A model generated the notes under the pieces. It ran no database searches and was not told where the DNA came from. It saw only the letters and a program-made list of their open reading frames with translations. Position numbers and translations under genes: made by a program. From Piscinibacter caeni (GTDB taxonomy: Bacteria > Pseudomonadota > Gammaproteobacteria > Burkholderiales > Burkholderiaceae_C), in NCBI GenBank assembly GCA_003265685.1, contig QJOU01000013.1, positions 62,001 to 126,000 on the forward strand: a stretch of 64,000 nt of DNA, written 5' to 3'. This document shows, one piece after another, positions 42,004 to 51,130 of the stretch. The number at the start of each line of letters is the position of its first letter. The first letter of the stretch is position 1.

Positions 42004-44846
42004 GAGTCGTCGCTCTCGTCCGCGGCGCTCAGGTGCCGCGACAGCTTCTGGGCCAGCAGTTCGAAGTGCGCGAGCTCCGGCTTTTCCTTCGGCGGCGTCA
42101 GCGGGTAGGTCGTCGCGCCCGCCAGCGTCTCGGCCACCGCAGCAGCAGTCATCTGCGACTCCGTCTCAGGGGCGCCCGTCATGCGCTCGATCTGCGCCAA
42201 GCCGCTGATGGTGGCCTCGCGGTTCAGCAATCCTTCGTCCGCAAGCGGCGCATCGAAGGCGTCGAAGCCCTCTTGTCCGACCTCGTCCACGGGCCGGTCC
42301 TGGGCTTCGGCCTCCACATCGTTGTCGGCCATCGCGACCGCCGGCGGAACGTCAATGCCCTCGGCCCCGAAGAGGGTCGTGTGGTCATGGGTGACGAGCT
42401 CTCCGACCCCTTCCGGAATCAGTGCGGCGCGCGCGGCCGGCTGCTCTACGCCGTAGCTACCCCAGTCCTCTTCGGGCTCAGCGCTCGCGACCACGTCGGC
42501 AGGCACATCGTCGTCGTACAGGTCGTCGGCTCCCAGGTCAGGGTCGACAAGCGCCACGGGATGACGACCGAAGTCTGCATCCTCCGTGAAGCCGCGCTGC
42601 TCCTGCTCGGCCGGGCGCACCTCGGCAGGCGTATCGTCGAAGAGCCGCTCGGGCACCTCGGGCTCGCTGCCGTAGGACGTGACCTCAGGAGCGGTCTCCT
42701 GCGATTGGTCTTCGCCGTCTCCTGCCGGATCGATGAAGGCCAGCATGTCGTCATCGACCTGCGGTGCGTGCGCGACCGTGCCACTCATCTGGCTCACGAA
42801 GTCAGGCGTAGCATCGTCGTCGCCGCCCGCGGTGGCAAAGAGTCCGATGTCGATGGCCGAGGCAAAGGCCTTCGCGCGGTGTGCCTCTGCTTGCGAGCAA
42901 TAGGCCAGCACGCGAGCAGCGTTGTGCAGCGCCGAGTCCTGCAGCTTGAACTTCTCGAACCCTTCGCCGATGTCGCGGATGTCCTGCTGGTCAGCGACGC
43001 GGTCCATGTAGGAGGCGATTCCGCCCTCGGCCGTCACGGCGCGCGTGAACAGGTGCGTCGTGGACTTGTAGGCATCGACCTCCTCCGGGTCAGGGCGAGC
43101 GACCTTGATGAAGTGGTTGACGCGCAGCTTTCCCACCGGCACCGGGTTGGCGAAGAAGGACTTCACGCGCACGATGGTGTTCGCGAAGAAAAGGTGCCAG
43201 TACCCGGAAAGCTGGCCGCGGAGCGACTCGAAGCTGACACGCTCCACGCGGTCGATGCTGATGCCGTCGTCGGCCTTGAACGCCGTCGGGCCCATGGCCC
43301 CGGAATCGTGTTCGTAGCGGGAGGTCTTCGTGTAGATGCCCTGCCCCGCGATGTTCTTGAAGAAGTCGTAGGTCTTCGTGCACTCGAGCTTGCCGCACAG
43401 TCGCGTGTTCGTGTTCGCAAGCGTGGAGGCGGCCTCTTCCTTCGACGCCTTCTCGAAGGCCGGAAGGTCCTGGCCGGCGAAGATTGCGGAGAAGCCCAAT
43501 GAGCGCGCCTGCGCCGGCACCACAGCGAAGCCCTCGACGGCGTAGTAGCCGTACTCGTCGAGCACGCACATGAACGGGCTCGGCGCGTTGGTGGGCTTGG
43601 CGTCGATGATCTTCTTCCAGTCTCCCTCGAGTGCCGAGCCGAGGCCCTTGGCCATCGTCGCCTTGATGGAGGCTACGACGATGCGGCCGAGGTTGGTCAG
43701 TTCGGGCGGCGACTTCTCGAGCGCCGGCAGCAGCACGACAAGGATGCGGCGGTTCAGGAAGACGTCGACGAAGTCAATCTCCGCCAGCTGCGTCTTCATG
43801 ATGTAGCCGTAGGTGTCCGACAGCGAGTTGAACGTGCGGATGAGCTGCATGGTGATGTAGCCGTGCTGCTCGTTCGTCGTCTCGCTCTGGTCGTGGTACT
43901 TCTCCTTCTTGTACGCCGGCTTCGTCAACAGGTAGTTGTGCAGGCCGTCCAGCACACCGGACTCGCTGAGTCCAGGGTACTTGTCACCGTCGCGCCAAGC
44001 GAGGTCCTCGAGCTTGTTGAGCTCGAAGTATTCACGGACCACGTTCACGTCGAGGTTGAGGCCGTGCTTGTCCCGCAGGTAGACGAGCGGCTTCATCAGG
44101 GCTTCGACGAAGGACTCAGCCTGCTGAGTCCAGGTTGACTTCTCGCCGGTAGCCATCAGGCCCTTCACGAGCTCGCTCAGCATGCCCGAGGAGCCGACGG
44201 CGAAGGGGTTCAGCGTGTTGGAGAGCTTGTTCGGCTGGGCGCCGTAGATGTCCTTGGCGCCAGTCTGGAAGTTGATGACCAGCACGTCGTCCTCGCGCCC
44301 CATCGCGCGGGCCATCGAGTACACCTTGCCGTACAGCGAGGAGTCGGCCTTGCCATCGACGTAGATCAGTCCCGAGCCGTGGATGAGCGAGTTGTAGACG
44401 AGCGAGACCAAGAACTCCGTCTTGCCGGAGCCAGTAGTGCCCATGAAGAGCATGTGCGTGCGAGCCTGCACGTCCGTTAGCCAGACCTCCTCGCCGGTGT
44501 CGAGGTCATTGCCCATGTAGACGATGCCCTCGGCGCGGCTCGGCTTCCCGTCCTTGAGGCTGATTTCCTTCGGGTCAATCTCGCCGCTGCTCTTGGGCAT
44601 CCGGAGCGCCAGGCCTGCTCGCTTCTGCGCCCGGCGCGCCATCCAGTAAAACCCCAGCGCGACGAGGACCATGACCTCTACCAGGGCCGGCACGAAGAAG
44701 GAGGCGGCTCCCAGACTTGCCATGACGACGACCGGCACGGTCTCGTCGGCGAGCGCGTCATTGATCCGGTCACCCAGCTTGCGGGTGTCGTAGATGAGCG
44801 AAGACTGCTTGCGCTCGAGCTTGAAGTTGACGGCGTCGGAAGTCAT
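41988..44846 (-). CDS. Type IV coupling protein, DotL/IcmO/TrbC-like ATPase
   Basis: A 952-residue protein. Two hydrophobic segments lie near residues 39-70. Walker A is at 136-143 (GTTGSGKT), and Walker B is CVLDEYGYYA about 290 residues later. A TraM/DotL-like motor domain fills residues 100-620 and a long acidic C-terminal region fills 690-950. The long acidic tail is typical of DotL/IcmO, which recruits substrates. The protein feeds DNA into an i-type conjugation channel. It is the central gene of the minus-strand transfer operon, next to a DotM-like partner. Confidence 0.88.
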   Translation of the reverse strand: MTSDAVNFKLERKQSSLIYDTRKLGDRINDALADETVPVVVMASLGAASFFVPALVEVMVLVALGFYWMARRAQKRAGLALRMPKSSGEIDPKEISLKDGKPSRAEGIVYMGNDLDTGEEVWLTDVQARTHMLFMGTTGSGKTEFLVSLVYNSLIHGSGLIYVDGKADSSLYGKVYSMARAMGREDDVLVINFQTGAKDIYGAQPNKLSNTLNPFAVGSSGMLSELVKGLMATGEKSTWTQQAESFVEALMKPLVYLRDKHGLNLDVNVVREYFELNKLEDLAWRDGDKYPGLSESGVLDGLHNYLLTKPAYKKEKYHDQSETTNEQHGYITMQLIRTFNSLSDTYGYIMKTQLAEIDFVDVFLNRRILVVLLPALEKSPPELTNLGRIVVASIKATMAKGLGSALEGDWKKIIDAKPTNAPSPFMCVLDEYGYYAVEGFAVVPAQARSLGFSAIFAGQDLPAFEKASKEEAASTLANTNTRLCGKLECTKTYDFFKNIAGQGIYTKTSRYEHDSGAMGPTAFKADDGISIDRVERVSFESLRGQLSGYWHLFFANTIVRVKSFFANPVPVGKLRVNHFIKVARPDPEEVDAYKSTTHLFTRAVTAEGGIASYMDRVADQQDIRDIGEGFEKFKLQDSALHNAARVLAYCSQAEAHRAKAFASAIDIGLFATAGGDDDATPDFVSQMSGTVAHAPQVDDDMLAFIDPAGDGEDQSQETAPEVTSYGSEPEVPERLFDDTPAEVRPAEQEQRGFTEDADFGRHPVALVDPDLGADDLYDDDVPADVVASAEPEEDWGSYGVEQPAARAALIPEGVGELVTHDHTTLFGAEGIDVPPAVAMADNDVEAEAQDRPVDEVGQEGFDAFDAPLADEGLLNREATISGLAQIERMTGAPETESQMTAAAVAETLAGATTYPLTPPKEKPELAHFELLAQKLSRHLSAADESDDSWSEL

Positions 44847-44884
44847 GCGCTCACCAAAGGCAGTTCGATACGGACGTCAGGACG

Positions 44885-45442
44885 TCACTGCGTAGCGCAG
44901 CTCAGCTCCGGCGCCTTCACGTCGGGCACCTGAACCTTCAGGTTTGGCCGGTAGTTCCCGGCAGCGAGCTCTTCGAGCGTCGGCTCGTTGGGGTTGAACT
45001 GGCCCGGCAGGGCCGCAGCCGGCGCGGCCCGTGCGGAACCCACGGCGCCTTGCTGCACGTCGGGATAGACGGTGGGCAGGGCCTGGCTGGGTTGCGAGAA
45101 CAGGACGTTGGCCGCGACGAAGAGTCCTAGGACGCCGGCCGGCCAGCGCCACCAGCCTCCACGGCCAAAGCCGGCGTATGCCGCCGTCACGGCCCGGTGC
45201 GCGTTCTGCGCCTCCTTCACGGTCGGAAAGACGGCGAGCACCGTCTTCTCGGCGTCCGCGCCGACCAACTTGGACCCGTAGAGCGCGTGCTCGTTCGCGC
45301 TGGCGCTTCCAAACGTGATGGCGGCATACTCGGACGGGCTGATCCGAAACAGGGTCTCGCCATGCTGGAGCGCGATGTCGCCGCTCTTGAGACGCTTGGC
45401 GCGGACCTTGGCCGCGTTGCGGCCGCTACGTGCGAATTTCAT
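44885..45442 (-). CDS. Hypothetical membrane protein of the transfer operon
   Basis: A 185-residue protein starting at ATG 45442. The cytoplasmic N-terminal 115 residues are basic, one transmembrane segment lies at about 120-137 (WPAGVLGLFVAANVLF), and the remainder is periplasmic and Pro-rich. It lies between the DotM-like and DotL-like genes. The position is where trbB sits in IncI plasmids, but I see no thioredoxin motif. A sigma70-type promoter precedes it. Confidence 0.55.
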   Translation of the reverse strand: MKFARSGRNAAKVRAKRLKSGDIALQHGETLFRISPSEYAAITFGSASANEHALYGSKLVGADAEKTVLAVFPTVKEAQNAHRAVTAAYAGFGRGGWWRWPAGVLGLFVAANVLFSQPSQALPTVYPDVQQGAVGSARAAPAAALPGQFNPNEPTLEELAAGNYRPNLKVQVPDVKAPELSCATQ

Positions 45443-45479
45443 GTTGGTCACTGCCTGTCGGCTGTGGTGTTTTACGTAT

Positions 45480-45508
45480 ATCGTATGCGCGATGCGTCTA
45501 GCCGTCAA
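45480..45508 (-). promoter_or_regulatory. Sigma70-type promoter inside the transfer operon
   Basis: On the minus strand TTGACG (45503-45508) and TACGAT (45480-45485) are 17 bases apart, about 40 bases before the start codon at 45442. It would give the coupling-protein half of the operon its own transcript. TACGTATATCGTA around the -10 is nearly palindromic and may be an operator. Confidence 0.6.
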
Positions 45509-45539
45509 AGAAACAAGCGCGACCAATACCGGCAACCTG

Positions 45540-46646
45540 TCACTTGTATAGGCGGTCGAGCGAATCGTCCTCGGCGTACTCAGTGAGGGCGGTCGCCAGG
45601 CCGTCGACGGCCTTCTCCACCATCGGGCTCGGGCAAGCTTGGCTCACCGTCTTCTCGAAGAGCCAGTGCGCCGCGATGCCCGCGCACTCCACGTGGAAGG
45701 CATATCGCCCCACGTTGTTGAGCGCGTACCAGAGGCGCCGGTCGACCGTCTTCAGCCAGATGAACATCGGGCTCGCCAGGACGCCCTCGGCGCGTGCCAG
45801 CTGCAGCATCGTCGGGAGGACGGTAAAGACGTAGGCATGCTGGCCGATGGCGCGCTGGGCCATGGGGTTCGTCTCGTGCTTGGCGATGGCAGCATCGGCG
45901 AAGCTGGTGTCCATGCCCTTGAGGCCGCCGGCGGCAAACGTCTTGGCCATCTTCCGCAGCGCGGCCAGGCCTGCCTTGCCCTCCCCGCCGATGTACATGA
46001 GGAAGGCCGCATAGAGCGCCCGGGCGTGTTTCGGAAGCGCTGCGGACCCGTTCCAGCGCGGGCCGAGCTGGGCGACAAACACGTCCCGCGCCTGGTCGCG
46101 CTTGAGAGCCGGCTCAGCCCGCGTGGCCAGCTTGTGCTTCTCCGCGAACTCCCACTCCGTCAATGCCACCGCCCACTCGCCCTTGGTGAGGTCGCCCTTC
46201 ACCATCGCCAACTGCTTGCCTGCAACGGGCGCAATCTCTGGCCAGAGCGCAGCCTCCTGCTTGGCCAGACTGGTCATGTCGTGTTTGCGGCGGAAGCGGC
46301 CGCGCGTGGACTTCGTCATCAGGCGGATGGCGAGCCAGACGAACAGGGGGATGTAGAGCCAGCGGACGTAGGGACCGGTCTGGCGCAGCATGCCGACGGT
46401 GTTCGAGAAGTCGAGCGAGCGACCGTCCAGCGCCACCAGCTTCAGCCGCAGAGCGTCCGCCGCCGGGAAGAACAGCGCGAACGGGACGATTTCGTAGCGT
46501 CGCAGGAAGCCCAGGACGGACGAGATGATGGGCCCGAGGAGGAGCCATGCCATCACCACCAAGATGATGATGGCACCGCCGATCATCAGAGCATCGTCCT
46601 CCAGCGACTTGCCGGTGCTGTCGCCTCCGCGTTGCTGCTTCGCCAT
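45540..46646 (-). CDS. DotM/IcmP/TrbA-like transfer protein
   Basis: A 368-residue protein. Two or three transmembrane segments are visible (DDALMIGGAIIILVVMAWLL near residues 20-45 and a second near 90-105). The soluble part matches the DotM/IcmP/TrbA family in layout: long N-terminal membrane anchor, then a helical domain with FRRKHDMTSLAKQEAALWPE and VKTVDRRLWYALNNVGRYAFHVE-like sequence near the C-terminus. DotM works with DotL as part of the coupling complex. The gene starts 1 base after the transglycosylase stop. Confidence 0.75.
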   Translation of the reverse strand: MAKQQRGGDSTGKSLEDDALMIGGAIIILVVMAWLLLGPIISSVLGFLRRYEIVPFALFFPAADALRLKLVALDGRSLDFSNTVGMLRQTGPYVRWLYIPLFVWLAIRLMTKSTRGRFRRKHDMTSLAKQEAALWPEIAPVAGKQLAMVKGDLTKGEWAVALTEWEFAEKHKLATRAEPALKRDQARDVFVAQLGPRWNGSAALPKHARALYAAFLMYIGGEGKAGLAALRKMAKTFAAGGLKGMDTSFADAAIAKHETNPMAQRAIGQHAYVFTVLPTMLQLARAEGVLASPMFIWLKTVDRRLWYALNNVGRYAFHVECAGIAAHWLFEKTVSQACPSPMVEKAVDGLATALTEYAEDDSLDRLYK

Positions 46647-46647
46647 C

Positions 46648-47211
46648 TCACTGCCCTTGCTGTTCCGGAGCTGCGGCACCGGCGTATGTCACGGTCCGTG
46701 CCTTGGCGTCGTCCGCCAGGCTCTTCTTCACGATGTCCTGCATGACGCTGTGCACGCGGAGGATGTAGCGCGTAGAGTGGACAGGTGTCTTGCTGTGGTA
46801 GCGGCCGATGCCATACCAGAAGTCGCCATCGGCCTCGTTGGTGCGCTTGCGCAGCAGCCAGGCCCCGACGGCGACGTTGAAGCACCCGTCGTAGGCCATG
46901 AGCCGCGCCACCTCACCGGCGGAGCGGTTGAAGAGCTTGGCAAGCTCGGGCAGGTGAATGGTGTTGACCTGCATCGGGCCGATGTCGTACGAGCCGTCCG
47001 TGTTCCGGCTGAACATGCCTACGCGGCCGCCCTCCGCCTTCATCACCGCAAGCAGCTTCACGAGCTCCAGTCTTTGCCGGCCGGCCTCTTCCACCAGGCA
47101 CTGAGCAGTGACGGGGCGGTACCAGGCCGGCTGCGCAGCGGCGCCAGGAGAGGAGCGTACTTCCGCCACGGAGGCGCGCTGCGCCAAGTCGATTGCTACA
47201 GCTTCGAGCAT
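46648..47211 (-). CDS. Lytic transglycosylase (SLT family) of the transfer operon
   Basis: A 187-residue protein. ATG 47211 is chosen because it follows the upstream stop at 47216 by 4 bases. The SLT signature is visible: catalytic Glu in LAVMKAEGGRVG, then YDIGPMQVNTIHLPEL and FNVAVGAWLLRKR. The GPMQVN motif is typical of IagB/TrbN-type enzymes that locally open peptidoglycan for secretion channels. No clear signal peptide is seen with this start. Directly followed by the DotM-like gene. Confidence 0.82.
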   Translation of the reverse strand: MLEAVAIDLAQRASVAEVRSSPGAAAQPAWYRPVTAQCLVEEAGRQRLELVKLLAVMKAEGGRVGMFSRNTDGSYDIGPMQVNTIHLPELAKLFNRSAGEVARLMAYDGCFNVAVGAWLLRKRTNEADGDFWYGIGRYHSKTPVHSTRYILRVHSVMQDIVKKSLADDAKARTVTYAGAAAPEQQGQ

Positions 47212-47215
47212 GGGG

Positions 47216-48106
47216 TCAGCGATGCCGAGGGCGTGCGTTCTGCCGGCTCCGCTCAGCAGCAGGCTCGAGGCAGACGTCCAATGCCTCAGCGCTGACGGAT
47301 GCAAGCAGGGCAAGGAAGCGCTCGGCGATGGTCTCCATGTGCTTGCTGATGGGAGTCGCCTCCATCTGCTCCAGGCGGGCGTTCCGCTCAACCTCGCCCA
47401 TTGCGTCGAGCTCCGCGGTCAGATGCTGGGCATAGCCCTTCCAGACCGCGGCAAACATGCGGGCGCTGGATTGCATGAGCGTCTGCGTCAGCATCAGACG
47501 CGCCGCGGCAGAGCTCTGTGGAGGCGCAAGCCGGCGCGAGGTGTCGGTGCTGGCCTTGACCAGGAGCTTCGTCGCCTCCTTGATGCATTCGGACGGCGCG
47601 TGCATGAAGTCGAACGCGTCGACTTCCACCGCGACGTGCGACATGGCGGCAGCCGTTGTGATGCGCATGCTGGTGACCGAATCCATGTCACCCGGCCAAA
47701 GGGGCTCCATCGCTCGCACAACGGCGCGTGACTTCGCGACCGCCGTCATCGCCTCGACCCCGGTGCGCACGATCTGCTCGAGCGAAGCAGCGCCGCTGCG
47801 AGCGGCATCAAAAATCACGCCGGAGGTCGCCTCGAGCACCATGGGCATGACCGACCTCACACGGTCATCGTTGCCCACGTCAAAGCCGATGGACTTCAGC
47901 ACCTCCAGCGCCATGTCCTGAGCGGCGCCGGCCAAGTCCTTCGGGTCGAAGCCGCCCGTGAGAGAGGCTGCTGCAAGGCACGACGTCCGTTTAATGCCGT
48001 TGCAGGCCTTGCGCACGTCCACGGCGGCATCGGCCATCCCGGACACGATGTCGGTCCGCCGGACGGGGCCGGCGGCTCGCTGAGGGGAATGAGGAATGGA
48101 CGCCAT
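47216..48106 (-). CDS. Hypothetical protein of the transfer operon
   Basis: A 296-residue helical protein. ATG 48106 follows the upstream stop at 48111 by 4 bases. The composition is Ala/Met/Ser-rich (AVAKSRAVVRAMEPLW, TTAAAMSHVAVEVDAF). It has no signal peptide and no family I recognise. Its tight spacing in the operon suggests a role in transfer. Confidence 0.6.
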   Translation of the reverse strand: MASIPHSPQRAAGPVRRTDIVSGMADAAVDVRKACNGIKRTSCLAAASLTGGFDPKDLAGAAQDMALEVLKSIGFDVGNDDRVRSVMPMVLEATSGVIFDAARSGAASLEQIVRTGVEAMTAVAKSRAVVRAMEPLWPGDMDSVTSMRITTAAAMSHVAVEVDAFDFMHAPSECIKEATKLLVKASTDTSRRLAPPQSSAAARLMLTQTLMQSSARMFAAVWKGYAQHLTAELDAMGEVERNARLEQMEATPISKHMETIAERFLALLASVSAEALDVCLEPAAERSRQNARPRHR

Positions 48107-48110
48107 GGCG

Positions 48111-48605
48111 TCAACCGTGCGGCCGGGCGCCGAAGGACTGTCCGGACACCGGGGCCACCCCGGGGACGACACCCATCTCATGGGCGAACTGGGCGACCAG
48201 GGAGCGGAGCTCGGTCGCAGTAGGCGACTTCATGCTGCGCGGCAGATGCGCCCGGATGTCCTCGAGCGCCTCCAAGGTGAAGCACAGCAGCTCGGCAGTC
48301 GAGCGATGGACCTTCTGCAGGCCCACAGTGCGCTGGAGCAGCGCATCGGCGTCCTGCCGGAACGAGGCTCCGAAGCCGGACTCTTTGATGCCGTACCTGT
48401 AGACGTTCTCGGCATGCCACATGACAAGCGGCAGCACACCGCTCTCCGAGCCCAGGTCCGCGTCGTTGAGAGGGGTGTCGTTCAGGACGAAGAGCGGCTT
48501 GCCTCCCTGCTTCGCACGGCAGCGGCCCGACCAGGTTGCGACGAACAGGCCGACCAAGTCGGTCGTCGGAACAGGCGCGAGCGCCTTGGGCTTGAACGGA
48601 TTCAT
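48111..48605 (-). CDS. Hypothetical protein, first gene of the transfer operon
   Basis: A 164-residue soluble protein starting at ATG 48605, with AGAAGGAAG as ribosome site and a good promoter 54 bases upstream. Segments include DLVGLFVATWSGRCRAKQGG and STAELLCFTLEALEDIRAHL. By position it could correspond to one of the small cytoplasmic Icm/Tra proteins, but I do not recognise it. Confidence 0.6.
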   Translation of the reverse strand: MNPFKPKALAPVPTTDLVGLFVATWSGRCRAKQGGKPLFVLNDTPLNDADLGSESGVLPLVMWHAENVYRYGIKESGFGASFRQDADALLQRTVGLQKVHRSTAELLCFTLEALEDIRAHLPRSMKSPTATELRSLVAQFAHEMGVVPGVAPVSGQSFGARPHG

Positions 48606-48658
48606 CGGGCTTCCTTCTCGCCGGCGGCATTCTTGTTGCTGTGGGCGTGATGGTGTAT

Positions 48659-48687
48659 ATTGTAGCCGGTACGCGTCTATCTTTCAA
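48659..48687 (-). promoter_or_regulatory. Sigma70-type promoter of the transfer operon
   Basis: On the minus strand TTGAAA (48682-48687) and TACAAT (48659-48664) are separated by 17 bases. It drives the eight-gene run from 48605 down to 40976. The region is shared with the divergent gene at 48699. Confidence 0.7.
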
Positions 48688-48698
48688 GTCTAACCCTG

Positions 48699-49454
48699 AT
48701 GACAGCTCCCGAGCTCAGTGACGACGCACTGCGAGTCCTCCGCAAGCGACGGGACTCTCTTACGTCGCGGCCTACCAAGGCGTCCGACGCGGACGGCCCG
48801 GCCTCATCCGCTGAGCAGGATGCAGGGCGGATTCGGGCCTTCTCGTCCTGGTTCGCCCAGGAGCGGGCGAACGGGAATCTCGTCATGTCGAGCGAGAACA
48901 TGCTCGATGTAGGCCCCGCTCTCGGCGGTCGCTTCAACATCGGCATGCACGATATGCGGTACTTCATCGCCATCCCTCAGGATGTCAAAGAGTGGTTCAG
49001 TGCGATGCCGTGGTTGCACGTGGCGCTGACGCGAGGGGGTACAGCGCTGTCGCTGGTCTGCGAGCGCTTGCGCCATGCGGGCGCTTTCACGCCGGAATTC
49101 GCGCTGAACTTCGAGGTCATCTCCCCCAAGCTCATCAAGGCCCTGGCCAACTACCACTTCCTTGACGTTCGTGAAATCGTTCCGTCGTCGAGAGAGGACC
49201 AGGATGCAGGCGTCGTGCACATCGGGCGCGATGTGCTGATGACCCTTGACATCCGCGTCGTCGACGGCGGCCAGACGTTCCTGGCTCTCCTGGACGGCCG
49301 AAGCGCTGAGCCCTCCCGTCACCGTCCTCTCCACGGAGGGCTTGAGCGGGGCCCCCTGGACGGAGGCGACCGGTCAATGAAGCCCCGCAGCCGTGGCATT
49401 CCGGGGACCTTCCGCGGCGGCCTTCAGCAGCGAGCCAAACATGAAGCGCGTTGA
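48699..49454 (+). CDS. Hypothetical protein
   Basis: A 251-residue protein divergent from the transfer operon. The centre contains MPWLHVALTRGGTALSLVCE and FALNFEVISPKLIKALANYH. The last 50 residues are Arg/Gly-rich and may be disordered. No family is recognised. It is followed 24 bases later by the excisionase-like gene. Confidence 0.55.
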   Translation: MTAPELSDDALRVLRKRRDSLTSRPTKASDADGPASSAEQDAGRIRAFSSWFAQERANGNLVMSSENMLDVGPALGGRFNIGMHDMRYFIAIPQDVKEWFSAMPWLHVALTRGGTALSLVCERLRHAGAFTPEFALNFEVISPKLIKALANYHFLDVREIVPSSREDQDAGVVHIGRDVLMTLDIRVVDGGQTFLALLDGRSAEPSRHRPLHGGLERGPLDGGDRSMKPRSRGIPGTFRGGLQQRAKHEAR

Positions 49455-49478
49455 GCGCTGGCTACACACGAGACCAGC

Positions 49479-49727
49479 ATGAACAGCACCGAGCACCAAA
49501 CCTCCAGGATCGGCACGCCCAGCGAGCGCGCGCCTCAAGTCACCGAGCAACGCATCTCGCTGGCCTCCTGGGTGGCTGCGAACTACGCCGAAAACGATGC
49601 GCCCGCGGCGAACACCGTGCGTCGATGGGTGCGGGAAAAGCGCATCCAGCCGTCGCCGCGCAAGGAAGGCCGTTCGTACTTCTTCAGCCCCGCGGCCCGG
49701 TACACCGACGCGCCTGGTTCAGCCTGA
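49479..49727 (+). CDS. Excisionase-like small DNA-binding protein
   Basis: An 82-residue protein. The core ISLASWVAANY then NTVRRWVREKRI and then GRSYFF is the winged helix-turn-helix pattern of phage and element excisionases (short helix, recognition helix with RRW, then a Tyr/Phe wing). Such proteins bend DNA for excision or act as regulators. It starts 24 bases after the upstream gene and is followed 12 bases later by the pilin gene, so it may regulate that operon. Confidence 0.65.
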   Translation: MNSTEHQTSRIGTPSERAPQVTEQRISLASWVAANYAENDAPAANTVRRWVREKRIQPSPRKEGRSYFFSPAARYTDAPGSA

Positions 49728-49739
49728 AAGGCGACCATC

Positions 49740-51113
49740 ATGAAGCGCACGTTTCGTCTGGAGCAGCTGCAGCGCGGCTTCACCATCATCGAGCTCCTGG
49801 TGGTGCTTTCCATCATGGCGATGGCCGCCATCGTCGGCGCCCAGAGGCTGCTGGAGAAGTTCAAGGAGTCGCAGGCCGACCTGGCGGCTGACGACATTTC
49901 TGTGGTCGGGAAGGCGGTAGCCGCCTACATCCCGGCAAACGTCGCCACCCTGTCGCTGAACCCCACCACGGACATCACCATTGCGACGCTGCAGGCCGGC
50001 GCCATGCTGCCTGCCAACTACTCGTCCGGGAACCCCTGGGGTGCCGGCTACAGCATCCGGGTCAAGCGGCTGGGCGCGGCGCCCGGCCCCTACCAGTACG
50101 AGGCCCTCGTCATCACGAACTCGCGCTGGCGCATCGGCACCGTGGACCAGATCGCGCTGCTCGGGCGCGCCGTCCGGCGCATCGGCGGCCCGGGCGGCCT
50201 AACCTACGACGCCACGGGTGCCGTCGGCAACGGCGGCGCCTGGACAGCCCTGGTCGTTGACTACCCGAACGCCAACCAGGCCGGCCGACTGGCCTACTTC
50301 GTTTCCCAGGCGACGACGCCCTTCGACAGCATCTACCTCCGTCTCGACGGCGGCAATGCGATGACGGGCAACCTCAACATGAACAGCAACGGCATCGTTG
50401 CGGCCACGAGCGTGAACGCGTCCGGCACCGCAATGCCGTGGCAGGTCTCCGCCGCCGGCGGGTTCACTGGCACAACGGCAACGGCGACCGGTGTCGTGAA
50501 CGCTGGCTCCGTGACTACGACCGGCGCCATGACTGCTGGAACGACGGTGACAGCGACCGGCAACATCACCTCGAGTGCCGACGTCCGCGGGGCCACGCTC
50601 ACTTCTGACAGCGATATCGCGATGGGCCCTGGCGGAACGGTGTCGAGCAGCGGAGCCATCAACATCCAGCCGAACGGCGCTCTCACGTTGTCCGCGTCGG
50701 GCGGCACCACCGTCGCAGGCTCCGGAGCCCTCACGGTCAATGACACCGTCACGGCCGCGAACGACGTCGTCATCTCGTCTCTGCCCAGTCGTGCGGCCGG
50801 CTTCTCGCCGAGCACGGGGAGTCTCAAGGCTTTGGCGCCGAAGCTTGTGGAGATGCAGAACTACATCATCACGGCCAACGGTCAGACGGTGCCGCGGCCA
50901 ACCTGCATCAGCGGCGGTACTCCGAACGCCTTCATCCTGCCGCACGTGGCACAGGGCAAGGTTGACAGCGCGCGATGGGGCACCCAGGTTCGGCTCACCG
51001 GCGCGGGCCCGTGGACCGTCGTTGCTCTGGATGGAGCGGGCCTGTCGATTCCGAGTGTGAACATCCCGGCCACCGACTTCGCGGCCATCGTGCGGACCTT
51101 CTGCACCTACTGA
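49740..51113 (+). CDS. PilV-like type IV pilin with long repetitive C-terminal region
   Basis: A 457-residue protein. The class III prepilin start is QRGFTIIELLVVLSIMAMAA, with cleavage between G13 and F14. Residues 20-130 form the pilin head. From about residue 200 the sequence GNAMTGNLNMNSNGI resembles the constant part of the IncI shufflon pilus adhesin PilV, followed by a long Thr/Gly/Ala-rich, probably beta-helical tail ending in a short Cys-containing domain (PRPTCISGGT, TFCTY). PilV sits at the pilus tip and picks recipients. No shufflon recombinase is seen. Confidence 0.8.
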   Translation: MKRTFRLEQLQRGFTIIELLVVLSIMAMAAIVGAQRLLEKFKESQADLAADDISVVGKAVAAYIPANVATLSLNPTTDITIATLQAGAMLPANYSSGNPWGAGYSIRVKRLGAAPGPYQYEALVITNSRWRIGTVDQIALLGRAVRRIGGPGGLTYDATGAVGNGGAWTALVVDYPNANQAGRLAYFVSQATTPFDSIYLRLDGGNAMTGNLNMNSNGIVAATSVNASGTAMPWQVSAAGGFTGTTATATGVVNAGSVTTTGAMTAGTTVTATGNITSSADVRGATLTSDSDIAMGPGGTVSSSGAINIQPNGALTLSASGGTTVAGSGALTVNDTVTAANDVVISSLPSRAAGFSPSTGSLKALAPKLVEMQNYIITANGQTVPRPTCISGGTPNAFILPHVAQGKVDSARWGTQVRLTGAGPWTVVALDGAGLSIPSVNIPATDFAAIVRTFCTY

Positions 51114-51130
51114 CTGAGGACGGTATCGAG

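Noticed and set aside
42033-43502. 489-residue plus-strand frame opposite the coupling-protein gene
   Set aside because: Its composition (Arg, His, Val, Leu repeats) is that of an antisense shadow, and the minus-strand frame has clear ATPase motifs.
50333-50827. Minus-strand gene inside the pilin gene
   Set aside because: It lies opposite the repetitive Thr/Gly part of the pilin and mirrors its codon pattern.
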